Shown here one piece after another: positions 49,184-57,989 of a DNA stretch of 64,000 nucleotides; position 1 is the stretch's first letter; each line of letters opens with the position of its first letter. The stretch spans positions 248,001 through 312,000 of the forward strand of contig CAWFXQ010000008.1 in NCBI GenBank assembly GCA_963819845.1, given 5' to 3'. Source of the DNA: DATAGF01 sp963819845. GTDB taxonomy: Bacteria > Actinomycetota > Thermoleophilia > Miltoncostaeales > Miltoncostaeaceae. Both the position numbers and the translations under genes were made by a program. The notes below the pieces were generated by a model. It was given only the letters and a program-made list of their open reading frames with translations. It had not been told where the DNA came from and made no database searches.

Positions 49184-49196
49184 GTCAACGGCTTCG

Positions 49197-49202
49197 AATA
49201 TA
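49197..49202 (-). promoter_or_regulatory. -10 box for rpmE
   Basis: TATATT on the minus strand is close to consensus in an otherwise GC-rich region. Transcription would start near 49190. Confidence 0.55.
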
Positions 49203-49265
49203 GCGCGGCGTGGAAGCTCGCCCGCAACTCATCATCGCGCCGTAAGCGCGAGGAGAACCCGCATC

Positions 49266-50253
49266 GTGCCCGCCCTCCGCATCGCCAGCTTCAACCTCGA
49301 GAACCTCGACGACCGGCCCGGCGCCTCGCCGACCCTGGCCGATCGGATCGCCGTGATGCGGCCCCAGCTCGTGCGGCTGCGGGCCGACGTCCTGTGCCTG
49401 CAGGAGGTGAACGGGCAGGAGCAGGCCCGGGCGGCGGGCGGGCACTGACGGCGCTCGACGCCCTGCTGGCCGACACGGACTACGCGGCCTTCCCCCGCGT
49501 GAGCACCCTCACGCAGGAGAGCGACGCCCTACGACGAGCGCAACCTCGTCATCGCGAGCCGCTACGCGATCGTCGCGAGCCGCCAGCTCAAGCACCAGCT
49601 CGCGCCCGCGCCCGAGTACCGCCGCGTCACCGCGACGCCCCCGGACGCCGCGGCGAAGATGATCAGCTGGGAGCGCCCGATCCTCCACGCCTCGATCGAC
49701 CTGCCCGGCGCCGCTGCGCCTCGAGGTGGTGAACATCCACCTCAAGTCGAAGAACCCCTCGGACGTGCCCGGCCAGAAGCGGGACACCTACACCTGGCGC
49801 ACCTCGTCGGGCTGGGCCGAGGGGTACTTCCTCTCCTCGATGCGCCGCGTCGGCCAGGCCCTCGAGGTGCGGATGCTGGTCGACCAACTCTTCGACGCGA
49901 CCCCAGGCGCCCTGGTCTGCGTGTGCGGCGACTTCAACGCCGACGCCGAGGACGTCCCCGTGAAGGCGATCCGAGGGGACGTCGAGGAGACCGGCAACTC
50001 CGACCTGGCCGGCCGGGTGCTGGTGCCCTGCGAGCGCACCATCGCCGAGCCGGCCCGGTACTCCCTGCTCTACCACGGCCGCGGGGAGATGATCGACCAC
50101 GTCCTGGCGAGCCGCGAGCTGCTGGCCTTCTACGCCGGCGCCGAGGTCCACAACGAGCTGCTGCACGACGAGTCGGTGGCCTTCGCCGGCGACGTCAAAT
50201 TCCCCGAGTCGGACCACGCCCCGGTGATCGCGGAGTTCCAGCTTCCGGGCTGA
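49266..50253 (+). pseudogene. Endonuclease/exonuclease/phosphatase family protein, three frameshifts
   Basis: From GTG 49266 (GAGGAG upstream) the frame gives LRIASFNLENLDDRPG and VLCLQEVNG, the first two motifs of the EEP superfamily. It then breaks near 49440, near 49530 and near 49712. The last part is intact and includes NIHLKSKNP, CVCGDFNADAEDVP and SDHAPVIAEF, which carry the catalytic Asp, Asn and His. The corrected protein would be about 329 residues without a signal peptide. The motifs all remain, so consensus errors are as likely as real decay. Confidence 0.75.
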
Positions 50254-50349
50254 TGGCGTCAGCCTGCGCCGGGCCTCTCGCGGCCCCGGCGGCCGGCACC
50301 GGCTGCGCCGGGACCGACCGCCGGAAACGTCAAACCCTCCCTCGACGCC

Positions 50350-51309
50350 CTATGCCTTGCGCTCCTTCACCAGCTCGGTGAGCTTCGGGACGATGTCGTT
50401 GAGGTCGCCGATGATGCCCAGGTCGCTGAACTCGAAGATCGGGGCGTTGGGATCCTTGTTGATCGCCACGATCGTCTGCGAGGTCTGCATGCCGACCTTG
50501 TGCTGGATGGCGCCCGACACGCCGGCCCCGATGTAGAGCTTCGGCGAGACCACCTTGCCGGTCTGGCCGACCTGGGTCGCATAGGGGTACCAGCCCGAGT
50601 CGACGACCGCGCGGGTCGAGGCGACGGCGCCGCCCAGGGCGGCCGCGAGGTCCTCGAGGACCGAGAACTTCTCGGGCGCGCCGAGGCCGCGGCCGCCGGT
50701 CACCAGGATGTCGGCCTCCTCGATGGAGGGGCCGCTCTGCTCCTCGTGGGCCTGCTCGACCATCTCCGCCTTGGACGAGAAGTCCTCCAGCGCCGCGGAG
50801 ATCTCCTCGAGCGCCGCCTCGCCGCCGGTCTCGGCCGGGTCGAACGAGCCCGACCGCACCAGGCCGAGGCGCGGCTCGGCGCTCCAGCCGACGTCGACCA
50901 GCACGGTGTCGCCGAGGGCCGACCGCACCCCGACCAGCGAGCCGTTGTCGCGGCGGAGGTCGTTGAGGTCCCAGTTGAGGCCGGCGCCGAGCCGGGCGGC
51001 CACGCCGCCGGCCACGTCGGACGCCAGGACCGAGGCCGCGAACAGGACGGTGTCGAAGCCCCCCTCGGCGACCAGGCGGCTGATGACGTCGACGCGCGGC
51101 TGGGGCAGGGGCGCCTCGAGCGCGGCGTCGTCGGCCACGAAGACCTTCTTGGCGCCGTAGCGCCCGGCGTCGGCGGCCACCTCGCGCACGCCGGAGCCGA
51201 CGATGACGCCGGCCGTGTCGGGGTCGAGCTGGGCCGCCTTCGACAGCACGCCCAGGGCGCCGCGCTGGATCGCCGACCCGTGGTGCTCCAGGAAGACCAG
51301 CGTGCTCAT
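50350..51309 (-). CDS. etfA: Electron transfer flavoprotein alpha subunit
   Basis: ETF carries electrons from acyl-CoA dehydrogenases to the quinone pool. The 319 residues have the C-terminal FAD-binding domain with VTGGRGLG, SRAVVDSGW-like STRAVVDSGWYPYATQVGQTGK, GVSGAIQH and AINKDPNAPIFEFSDLGIIGD. The ATG overlaps the etfB stop as ATGA. Confidence 0.96.
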   Translation of the reverse strand: MSTLVFLEHHGSAIQRGALGVLSKAAQLDPDTAGVIVGSGVREVAADAGRYGAKKVFVADDAALEAPLPQPRVDVISRLVAEGGFDTVLFAASVLASDVAGGVAARLGAGLNWDLNDLRRDNGSLVGVRSALGDTVLVDVGWSAEPRLGLVRSGSFDPAETGGEAALEEISAALEDFSSKAEMVEQAHEEQSGPSIEEADILVTGGRGLGAPEKFSVLEDLAAALGGAVASTRAVVDSGWYPYATQVGQTGKVVSPKLYIGAGVSGAIQHKVGMQTSQTIVAINKDPNAPIFEFSDLGIIGDLNDIVPKLTELVKERKA

Positions 51310-52085
51310 ACCAGCTTCCTTTCCATCAGGAAGTCGAGGATCTTCTGCGCCCCGCTGCCGTCGTCCTCGATCTTGATCGTCTCGCCCCGCGAGGGCGGTG
51401 CGCCGAGGGCGATGACGGTGGTGCGGGAGCCGGCCTCGCCGGCGCTCGCCGCGTCGACCCCGACGTCGGCGAGGGTCTTCACGTCCTGGGGCTTCTTCTT
51501 GGCGCCCATGATGCCCTTGAGCGACGGGTAGCGCGGCTCGTTGAGCGAGTCGGCCACCGCCAGCACGGCGGGCAGGGGGGTGCGGATCTTGTCGTAGCCG
51601 AACTCGGTCTGGCGCTTGGCGGTCGCGTGCCCGCCCTCGAGCTCGAGCTCGGAGATCTGCGAGATGACGGGCATCCGCAGCCTGTCGGCCACGCTCGCCC
51701 ACAGCACGGCGCCGTCGCCGTCGGTGGCCTGCTGGCCGAACAGGATCAGGTCCGGCGACTCGGCCTGCAGCGCCGCCGCGAGGACGTTGGTGGTGGCCAC
51801 CAGGTCCGACCCGGCCGCCGCCTCGTCGGAGACCAGGACGGCGCGGTCGGCGCCCATCCCGAGTCCCTTGCGCAGCGAGTCGAGGGCCCGGCTGGAGCCC
51901 ATCGAGACGAGCACGACCTCGCCCTCGCCCGCGGCCTCCTTCAGGCGCAGCGCCTGCTCCACCGCGTGCAGGTCGTACTGGTTGAGGGACCGGTCGCCCG
52001 AGCGGTCCATCCTCTTGGTGTCCGGGTCGATCCGGCGGTTCGGACCGGCGTCCGGGACCTCCTTGACGCAGACCGCGATCTTCAT
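51306..52085 (-). CDS. etfB: Electron transfer flavoprotein beta subunit
   Basis: The 259 residues begin MKIAVCVKEVPDAG, the family start, and contain the AMP-binding and acyl-CoA dehydrogenase recognition region (GQQATDGDGAVLWASVADRL and the loop LNEPRYPSLKGIMGAKKKP). GAGGGGG precedes the ATG. Confidence 0.96.
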   Translation of the reverse strand: MKIAVCVKEVPDAGPNRRIDPDTKRMDRSGDRSLNQYDLHAVEQALRLKEAAGEGEVVLVSMGSSRALDSLRKGLGMGADRAVLVSDEAAAGSDLVATTNVLAAALQAESPDLILFGQQATDGDGAVLWASVADRLRMPVISQISELELEGGHATAKRQTEFGYDKIRTPLPAVLAVADSLNEPRYPSLKGIMGAKKKPQDVKTLADVGVDAASAGEAGSRTTVIALGAPPSRGETIKIEDDGSGAQKILDFLMERKLV

Positions 52086-52121
52086 TCAGCCCCCTCGCTC
52101 ACTCGCGGATGTCCGCCCGGG

Positions 52122-52127
52122 ATCGTA
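52122..52127 (-). promoter_or_regulatory. -10 box for etfBA
   Basis: TACGAT on the minus strand lies in the 52-base gap after the enoyl-CoA hydratase gene and predicts a leader of about 30 bases before etfB. Confidence 0.4.
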
Positions 52128-52137
52128 CCGGGGCCGG

Positions 52138-52911
52138 TCAGCGCCCGCGGAACTGCGGCGGCCGCTTCTCGAAGAAGGCCGCCATGCCCTCGCGCTGGTC
52201 CTCGGTGGCGAAGGCGAGGGCGAAGAGGTCGAGCTCGCGTGCCAGGTTGCCGGGCTGGTCGCCGTCGCCGGCGCGGTTGACCATGGCCTTCGCGGCGGCC
52301 ACGGCCCAGCCGGGCTTGGCGGCGATGTCGGCCGCCAGCGCCACGGCCGCCTCGACGAGCTCGTCGTGCGGGTGCACCCCGTTGACAAGGCCCAGCGACA
52401 GGGCCTCGTCGGCCGCGACCCGCCGGCCGGTGAAGATGAGCTCCTTGGCCCGGCCCGGGCCGATCAGACGGGGCATGCGCTGGGTGCCGCCCCAGCCCGG
52501 GAAGATGCCGAGCGTCACCTCGGGGAGCCCGATCTGAGCCCGGTCGGAGGCCAGGCGGATGTCGCAGGCGAGGGCGAGCTCGCACCCGCCGCCCAACGCG
52601 TAGCCGTTGACGGCGGCGATCACGGCCTTCGGCAGCGCCTCGACGCGGTCGCAGGTCGCGTGGCCGCGCGCGGCGAAGGCGCGCGCCTCCAGGGGCGAGG
52701 CCTCTCGCACCAGCGAGACGTCGGCGCCGGCCGAGAAGGCCTTGTCGCCGGCCCCCGTGATCACCGCGGCGCCGAGCCCCTCGTCGGCCTCCACCTCCCC
52801 CAGGCGGGCGGCCAGGTCGTCGAGCATGTCCGGCGACAGGGTGTTGAGCCGCTCGGGGCGGTCGAGCGTCAGCAGCGCGACGCGACCGCGGCGCTCGAGC
52901 GTGACGGGCAC
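52138..52911 (-). CDS. Enoyl-CoA hydratase/isomerase family protein
   Basis: The 257 residues show the crotonase oxyanion-hole motifs (FSAGADVSLV and NGYALGGGCELALACDIR) and the catalytic Glu region GLPEVTLGIFPGWGGTQR, which fit a true hydratase. The chain-length preference is unknown. It sits between the B12-binding mutase subunit and etfBA, consistent with beta-oxidation. The GTG start at 52911 is seven bases after the previous stop. Confidence 0.92.
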   Translation of the reverse strand: MPVTLERRGRVALLTLDRPERLNTLSPDMLDDLAARLGEVEADEGLGAAVITGAGDKAFSAGADVSLVREASPLEARAFAARGHATCDRVEALPKAVIAAVNGYALGGGCELALACDIRLASDRAQIGLPEVTLGIFPGWGGTQRMPRLIGPGRAKELIFTGRRVAADEALSLGLVNGVHPHDELVEAAVALAADIAAKPGWAVAAAKAMVNRAGDGDQPGNLARELDLFALAFATEDQREGMAAFFEKRPPQFRGR

Positions 52912-52918
52912 CGGGTCG

Positions 52919-53359
52919 CTACGCCGCTCGCGCGCCCACCCGGGCGCGGATGAGGTCGACCATGTCCTGCACCGGGGCGCCCGGCGTGTAGACCTCGGCG
53001 ACCCCCATCGCCTTGAGCGCGGGGATGTCGTCGCGCGGGATCGTCCCGCCCACCAGCACCAGCACGTCGCCGGCGTCCTCGGCCCGCAGCAGGTCCATCA
53101 CGCGCGGCACCAGCGTCATGTGGGCGCCGGACAGGATCGACAGCCCGACCGCGTCGGCGTCCTCCTGGACCACGGTCGCCGCGATCTGGTCGGGGGTCTG
53201 GTGGAGGCCGGTGTAGATGACCTCCATGCCGGCGTCGCGCAGGCTACGGGCGATGATCTTGGCGCCGCGGTCGTGGCCGTCGAGGCCCGGCTTGGCGATG
53301 ACGACGCGGATGGGGCGGTCCACCACGGGCTCCCGGTCGGGTCGCCGGGAGTCTGCCAC
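52919..53359 (-). CDS. Cobalamin-binding subunit of a methylmalonyl-CoA mutase-type enzyme
   Basis: The 146 residues contain the B12-binding motif KPGLDGHDRGAK (His ligand) and the SILSGAH and GGTIPRDD motifs. This is a stand-alone small subunit; the large catalytic subunit is not in this window. The start is GTG 53359. It is divergent from pepA. The MeaB chaperone gene at 55.4 kb fits the same enzyme. Confidence 0.93.
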   Translation of the reverse strand: MADSRRPDREPVVDRPIRVVIAKPGLDGHDRGAKIIARSLRDAGMEVIYTGLHQTPDQIAATVVQEDADAVGLSILSGAHMTLVPRVMDLLRAEDAGDVLVLVGGTIPRDDIPALKAMGVAEVYTPGAPVQDMVDLIRARVGARAA

Positions 53360-53362
53360 ACG

Positions 53363-53368
53363 TAGGCT
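53363..53368 (+). promoter_or_regulatory. -10 box for pepA
   Basis: TAGGCT fits TANNNT and would start transcription near 53375, leaving about 24 bases with CAGGGAG as ribosome binding site. Confidence 0.4.
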
Positions 53369-53398
53369 GTCGGCCCCGCCGGCCCCCAGGGAGACCCG

Positions 53399-54868
53399 AT
53401 GCCGACCACGCTGAGGAAGTCCGCCGACCCGCTCGCCGCGAAGGCGGACCTCCTGGCGGTCTGCGTCCCCGCCCCGCCCGCGCTCGACGGCCCCGCCGCC
53501 GCGGCCGACCGCGCCCTCGGGGGGGTCGTCGCCCGCGCGGTGAAGGACGGCGAGATCGACGGGAAGCCGGGCTCGTCAACCCTCTTCCACGCCGCCGCCG
53601 GCCTGGAAGCGCGCCGCGTGGTCGTCGTGGGCACCGGCGACGGGACGCGCGACGACTGGCGGGCCGCCGGGGCGGCCGCGGCGGCGGCGGCGGCGAAGGT
53701 CAAGGCCCGCAGCGTCGCGCTGGCGCCCCCGGCCGACGCCGGGCCGGCTGAGGTGGGCGCGCTGGTCGAGGGGGTGGGGACGGGCCTCTACCGGTTCGAC
53801 CGCTTCAAGACGACGGACGACGAGAAGGCGAAGGCGCCGCGCGTGCGCCGGGTCGCGGTCCACTCGGCGGCCGTCTCCACGGCGGACCTCCGCCGCGCCG
53901 ACCGGGTCGCCGAGGCCGTCAACGGCGCCCGCGACCTCGCCAACCTCCCGTCCAATCACCTCACGCCGAGCGACCTCGCCGACCGCGCCAAGGAGCTCGC
54001 CGGCGCGAGCCCCGGGCTGACCTGCACGGTGCTCGGGCGGGCGCGCCTGGAGAAGCTGGGCGCCGGGGGGCTGCTGGGGGTCGCGCGGGGCTCCGAGGAG
54101 CCGCCGCGCATGATCGTGATGCGCTACCGCCCGAAGGACGTCGCCCGGCCGGGCGAGGTGCTCGGGCTGGTGGGCAAGGCGGTCACGTTCGACACCGGCG
54201 GCATCTCGATCAAGCCCTCCAACGGCATGGAGGACATGAAGCTCGACATGGGCGGCGGCGCGGCCGTGCTCGAGGGCACGGCGCTCGTCGCGGCGCTCGG
54301 CCTGCCGGTGGAGGTGGTCTCCGTCGTCCCCGCCACCGAGAACATGCCGAGCGGGCGGGCGATCAAGCCGGGAGACGTGCTCACGGCCCTGAACGGGCGC
54401 ACGATCGAGGTCATCAACACCGACGCCGAAGGGCGCCTCATCCTGGCCGACGGCCTGGCCTACGCGGCCCGCGAGGGCGCCACCCGCATGATCGACTTCG
54501 CCACCCTCACCGGCGCCATCGTCGTCGCGCTCGGCGACGTCTACGCGGGCCTCTTCGGCTCGGACGACGACTGGACCGCCCTCGTGCGCGAGGCGGGCGA
54601 GGAGTCGGGCGACCTCGCCTGGCCGATGCCCCTGCACGACCGCTACAAGCCGCTGATCGAGAGCAAGGTGGCCGACCTCACCAACTCGTCCAACAAGCGC
54701 CAGGCCGGGGCCGTCTACGCCGCCCAGTTCCTGCGCGAGTTCACCGACGGCCTGCCCTGGTGCCACGTCAACATCGCCGGCACCGGCATGGTCGGCGGCC
54801 AGGGCACCGGCTTCGGCGTGCGGATGATCCTGGCCGTCGCCGAGCGCCTGGCGGCGCCGGCGGCCTGA
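53399..54868 (+). CDS. pepA: Leucyl aminopeptidase (M17)
   Basis: This two-zinc enzyme removes N-terminal residues from peptides in the cytosol. The 489 residues have the N-terminal macro-like domain and the catalytic domain with GKAVTFDTGGISIKPS (Lys and Asp ligands), the signature NTDAEGRLILADGL, and GAVYAAQFL. Length is usual. It is followed six bases later by a small membrane protein gene. Confidence 0.96.
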   Translation: MPTTLRKSADPLAAKADLLAVCVPAPPALDGPAAAADRALGGVVARAVKDGEIDGKPGSSTLFHAAAGLEARRVVVVGTGDGTRDDWRAAGAAAAAAAAKVKARSVALAPPADAGPAEVGALVEGVGTGLYRFDRFKTTDDEKAKAPRVRRVAVHSAAVSTADLRRADRVAEAVNGARDLANLPSNHLTPSDLADRAKELAGASPGLTCTVLGRARLEKLGAGGLLGVARGSEEPPRMIVMRYRPKDVARPGEVLGLVGKAVTFDTGGISIKPSNGMEDMKLDMGGGAAVLEGTALVAALGLPVEVVSVVPATENMPSGRAIKPGDVLTALNGRTIEVINTDAEGRLILADGLAYAAREGATRMIDFATLTGAIVVALGDVYAGLFGSDDDWTALVREAGEESGDLAWPMPLHDRYKPLIESKVADLTNSSNKRQAGAVYAAQFLREFTDGLPWCHVNIAGTGMVGGQGTGFGVRMILAVAERLAAPAA

Positions 54869-54873
54869 CCGGA

Positions 54874-55092
54874 GTGGCCGCCTGGGTCATCCTCGCCGGC
54901 TTCGGCATCGCCGTCGTGGGCGTGATCGTGAAGGTGGCCCTCGACGTGAGGCGCGACCTGCGCGAGGACCGCGAGGCCCACGGCGGCCGTCAGACCAGGG
55001 AGGCCGCCAACCGCGCCGTCATGATCGGCGTCGCCGTTCTCGTGCTGGTGCTGGCCGTGATCGTCTGGCCGCTGATCCTGGCCAACGAGTAG
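54874..55092 (+). CDS. Small membrane protein, 72 residues
   Basis: The frame from GTG 54874 codes two hydrophobic segments (about 3-21 and 48-69) joined by a charged loop rich in Arg, Asp and Glu (DVRRDLREDREAHGG). I do not recognise it. It probably shares the pepA transcript. Confidence 0.65.
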   Translation: MAAWVILAGFGIAVVGVIVKVALDVRRDLREDREAHGGRQTREAANRAVMIGVAVLVLVLAVIVWPLILANE

Positions 55093-55110
55093 GCGGTCGG
55101 CGCGCCGCGC

Positions 55111-55402
55111 TCACGGGACGATGACCGCCCGGCCCAGCAGCTGCACGGCGATGTGCCCCACGCCGCCGACCCCCACGACGGCGCAGACGCCGCCCGGGCC
55201 CATCCGGGCGGCCGCGCGGCGGGCGGCGCGGTAGGCGGTCAGCCCGGCGTCGGCGTGGGGCGCGACGGCGGCCGGCGCGACGCCGTCGGGCAACGGCACC
55301 AGCGCGCGCTCGGCCGTGCGCAGGTGTTCGGCGAGGCCGCCGTCGGCGTCGATGCCCGACCACGAGCTCGCTCCCGTACGTGTGGAGCCGCGCCGCCCTC
55401 AC
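55111..55402 (-). pseudogene. Zinc-type alcohol dehydrogenase remnant with both ends but two internal deletions
   Basis: The GTG at 55402 overlaps the meaB stop as GTGA and codes MRAARLHTYGSELVV, a typical start of the medium-chain dehydrogenase family. The sequence then jumps out of frame to IDADGGLAEHLRTAERALVPLPDGV, continues through the Rossmann motif GVGGVGHIAVQLL, and jumps in frame to GRAVIVP and a stop, which is a typical family C-terminus. About 200 and 500 bases seem to be missing. The zinc ligands are lost, so the product cannot be active. Confidence 0.75.
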
Positions 55403-56340
55403 TCGTCGGCGCGCTCGAGCACCCGGTCAACCGCCCCGGACGGGTCGAGGCGGCGCGCCAGGATCTCGTCGATCAGCCCCTCCACGAAGGCGGGCTCGGC
55501 GGCCGCGTCGAGCCGCCGGGCCAGGCGGTCGGCGGCCAGCGCCCGCAGCTGCCGGGCCAGGCCCTCGCGCCGCCGGGCGTCGAGGCGGCCGTCCTCGGCG
55601 AGGAAGTCCCGGTGGCCCTCGACGGCCTCCCACAGGTCGGCGAGCCCCTCGCCCTCGAGCGCCGACACGCGCACGATCGGCGGCTCCCACGGCCCCCCGG
55701 GGACCAGGGTGAGGGCGGTCCGCAGCTCCGAGACCAGCACGTCGGCCCCCGGGCGGTCGGCCTTGGTCACCGCGAGCACGTCCGGGATCTCCATGAGGCC
55801 GGCCTTGATCGCCTGCACGCCGTCGCCGCTGCCGGGCATGATCGCCAGCACCACCGTCTCGGTCAGCGACTGCACCTCGACCTCGTTCTGGCCCGAGCCG
55901 ACCGTCTCGACCAGCACGATGTCGAAGCCGGCCGCGTCGAGGATGAGGACCGCGTCGGCCGTCGCCTCGGCCAGCCCGCCCTGGTGACCGCGGCTGGCCA
56001 TCGAGCGGATGAAGACGCCCGGGTCGAGGAAGTGGTCGGCCAGCCGGATGCGGTCGCCCAGGACCGCGCCGCGCGTGAAGGGGCTGGTGGGGTCGACGCT
56101 GACGACCGCGACGCTCCGGCCCGCCCCGCGCAGGAGGCCGGCCAGCCCGCTGATGAGCGTGCTCTTGCCGGCGCCCGGGGCGCCGGTGACGCCGACGCGC
56201 CAGGCCCGCCCGGTCCCGGGGTGGAGCGCGGCGACGAGCTCGCGCCCCTCGGGGCCCAGCCGCTCGGCCAGGCTGATCGCCCGGCCGACGGCGCGGCGCT
56301 CGCCGGCCCGCACCCCGGCGATCAGCTCGTCGAGAGTCAC
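55399..56340 (-). CDS. meaB: Methylmalonyl-CoA mutase-associated GTPase MeaB
   Basis: MeaB is a G3E-type GTPase that protects and reloads B12-dependent mutases. The 313 residues show the P-loop TGAPGAGKSTLISGL, VSVDPTSP, the switch motif ETVGSGQNEVEV and the base-recognition VTKADRPG. I chose GTG 56340, which overlaps the hisC stop by four bases. It likely serves the mutase whose B12 subunit is at 52.9-53.4 kb. Confidence 0.94.
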   Translation of the reverse strand: MTLDELIAGVRAGERRAVGRAISLAERLGPEGRELVAALHPGTGRAWRVGVTGAPGAGKSTLISGLAGLLRGAGRSVAVVSVDPTSPFTRGAVLGDRIRLADHFLDPGVFIRSMASRGHQGGLAEATADAVLILDAAGFDIVLVETVGSGQNEVEVQSLTETVVLAIMPGSGDGVQAIKAGLMEIPDVLAVTKADRPGADVLVSELRTALTLVPGGPWEPPIVRVSALEGEGLADLWEAVEGHRDFLAEDGRLDARRREGLARQLRALAADRLARRLDAAAEPAFVEGLIDEILARRLDPSGAVDRVLERADE

Positions 56341-57461
56341 GGCGCCTCCGCGAGGGCCTCCGCGGCGGCCGCGAGGAAGCGCGCGTTCTCCTCCGGGAAC
56401 CCGACCGTCACGCGGAGGCACGACGGCGCGCCGAAGGCCCGGGCCGGCCGCACGATGACGCCCCGCTCGAGGAGGGCCGAGTTGACGGCCCGGGCCCGCT
56501 CGGGGCTGCCGAGGTCGATCAGGAGGAAGTTGGCCGCGCTGGGCATCGGGTCGAGCCCGAGCTCCCGCATCCCGGCCGCCACCCTCGCGCGCTCGCCGGC
56601 GTTGAGGGCGACCCGCTCCGGCAGCAGCGCGTCGGCCTCGGCGAGGCTGGCCACGGCCGCCGCCTGGGCGGGGCCGGTCACGTCGAACACGTTGCGCACC
56701 ACCCCGAGCGCCCGGACGATGTCGGCCGGGCCCAGCATGTACCCGACCCGCAGCCCGGCCAGGCCGAAGGCCTTGCTGAAGGTGCGCATGGCGGCCATCC
56801 GCCGGCCCCCGGCGACGAGCCGGCCCGCGTCGTGCGCGCCGGCGGGCAGGTACTCGAAGTAGGCCTCGTCAACCACCGGCAGGACGTGTCCGGGCAGGGC
56901 GTCGAGGAAGCGCTCCAGGCCGGCCGCGCCCACGGCGCCACCGGTGGGGTTGTTGGGGCTCACGACGACGACGATCTTCGTGCGCGCGGTGACCCTCTCG
57001 AGCAGGGCGTCGAGGTCGTACGCGCCGTCCGGCGCCAGCGGGGCCAGGCACAGCGTCGCGCCCTGGATCTCGGCCCCCATCTTCCACGACAGGAACGACG
57101 GCCAGGCCATTGCCAGCTCGTCGCCGGGGTCGAGCAGCGCCAGGCACATCAGCTTGATGAGGCCGTCAACGCCGGGCCCCGGCAGCACCTGCGCCGCGTC
57201 CAGTCCGGTGCGGGCGGCGATGGCGTCGCGCAGGGCCCACGCACCGGGGTCGGGGTACGCCCGCACCCCCTCGGCGGCCTCCCGCATCGCGCGCACCGCC
57301 CCCGGCATCGGCGGGAACGGGCCCTCGTTGGAGGCGAGCTTGACCACCGACGCGACGCCGAGCTCGCGGCGCACCTCGTCAACCGGCCGCCCCGGCTCGT
57401 AGGCCTCCACGCCGGCGAGCGCGGGGCGGGCGATGGCGGGCAGCTTCGGCGGGGCGCTCAC
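56337..57461 (-). CDS. hisC: Histidinol-phosphate aminotransferase
   Basis: This PLP enzyme acts in histidine synthesis. The 374 residues include LASNEGPFPPMP, VVSPNNPTGGAV, the PLP-Lys motif RTFSKAFGLAGLRVGY and the C-terminal VRPARAFGAPSCLRVTVGFPEEN. The GTG at 57461 removes a long low-complexity extension. TACGAT lies eight bases before it, giving a leader of at most two bases. It could also be an aromatic aminotransferase of the same fold. Confidence 0.9.
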   Translation of the reverse strand: MSAPPKLPAIARPALAGVEAYEPGRPVDEVRRELGVASVVKLASNEGPFPPMPGAVRAMREAAEGVRAYPDPGAWALRDAIAARTGLDAAQVLPGPGVDGLIKLMCLALLDPGDELAMAWPSFLSWKMGAEIQGATLCLAPLAPDGAYDLDALLERVTARTKIVVVVSPNNPTGGAVGAAGLERFLDALPGHVLPVVDEAYFEYLPAGAHDAGRLVAGGRRMAAMRTFSKAFGLAGLRVGYMLGPADIVRALGVVRNVFDVTGPAQAAAVASLAEADALLPERVALNAGERARVAAGMRELGLDPMPSAANFLLIDLGSPERARAVNSALLERGVIVRPARAFGAPSCLRVTVGFPEENARFLAAAAEALAEAP

Positions 57462-57469
57462 GGGGCGCG

Positions 57470-57475
57470 ATCGTA
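57470..57475 (-). promoter_or_regulatory. -10 box for hisC-meaB
   Basis: TACGAT on the minus strand lies eight bases before the hisC GTG, almost leaderless. Confidence 0.4.
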
Positions 57476-57488
57476 GAGGACGCCCCGG

Positions 57489-57494
57489 TAGGGT
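57489..57494 (+). promoter_or_regulatory. -10 box for the acyltransferase operon
   Basis: TAGGGT on the plus strand predicts a start near 57501 and a leader of about 24 bases with GGAG before the GTG at 57525. Confidence 0.4.
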
Positions 57495-57524
57495 CGCGCG
57501 GCAATCGACCCCGGAGACGAGCCC

Positions 57525-57989
57525 GTGATGATCACCGAGCGCAGCAAGAGCGTGATCCCCTTCCGCCCCGCCGACGCCGCCCGCGTGGGCGAGGGGTGCT
57601 TCTACCTCGACATGATCGTCTGGCTGAACGGCGACCGCGTCGAGATGGGCGACCGGGTGGGTTTCAACTACGGCTGCTACGTGAACGGATACGGCGGGCT
57701 GGCGATCGGCGACCGGAGCATCTTCGGGCCCTACACGATGATCCACACCGCCAACCACCAGATGGACCTCGCCGTGCCGATCCCCGACCAGGGCTGGACC
57801 CTGGGCAGCGTCAGCGTGGGCGCGGACTGCTGGATCGGCATGGGCGTCTGCATCCTCCCCGGCGCCACCATCGGCGAGGGCTGCGTGGTCGGCGCCGGCG
57901 CGGTGGTGGCGAAGGACCTCGAGCCCTGGTCGATCGCCGTGGGCAACCCCGCCCGCGCGATCCGCGACCGGCGCGAGGCCCGCGCGTGA
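57525..57989 (+). CDS. Hexapeptide-repeat acyltransferase
   Basis: The 154 residues form a left-handed beta-helix with repeats such as IGDRSIFGPYTMIHTANH and IGEGCVVGAGAVV and the conserved His in HTANH. This is the fold of maltose/galactoside O-acetyltransferases and polysaccharide-modifying acetyltransferases (WbbJ type). It is coupled to the glycosyltransferase gene by a GTGA overlap, so it probably decorates an envelope sugar. Confidence 0.88.
   Translation: MMITERSKSVIPFRPADAARVGEGCFYLDMIVWLNGDRVEMGDRVGFNYGCYVNGYGGLAIGDRSIFGPYTMIHTANHQMDLAVPIPDQGWTLGSVSVGADCWIGMGVCILPGATIGEGCVVGAGAVVAKDLEPWSIAVGNPARAIRDRREARA

Noticed and set aside
50254..50349. GC-rich repeats (GCCGGCACCGGC) between the nuclease gene and etfA as a terminator.
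   Set aside because: The stem is short and the surrounding DNA is so GC-rich that similar pairings are expected by chance; nothing decisive is seen in this gap.
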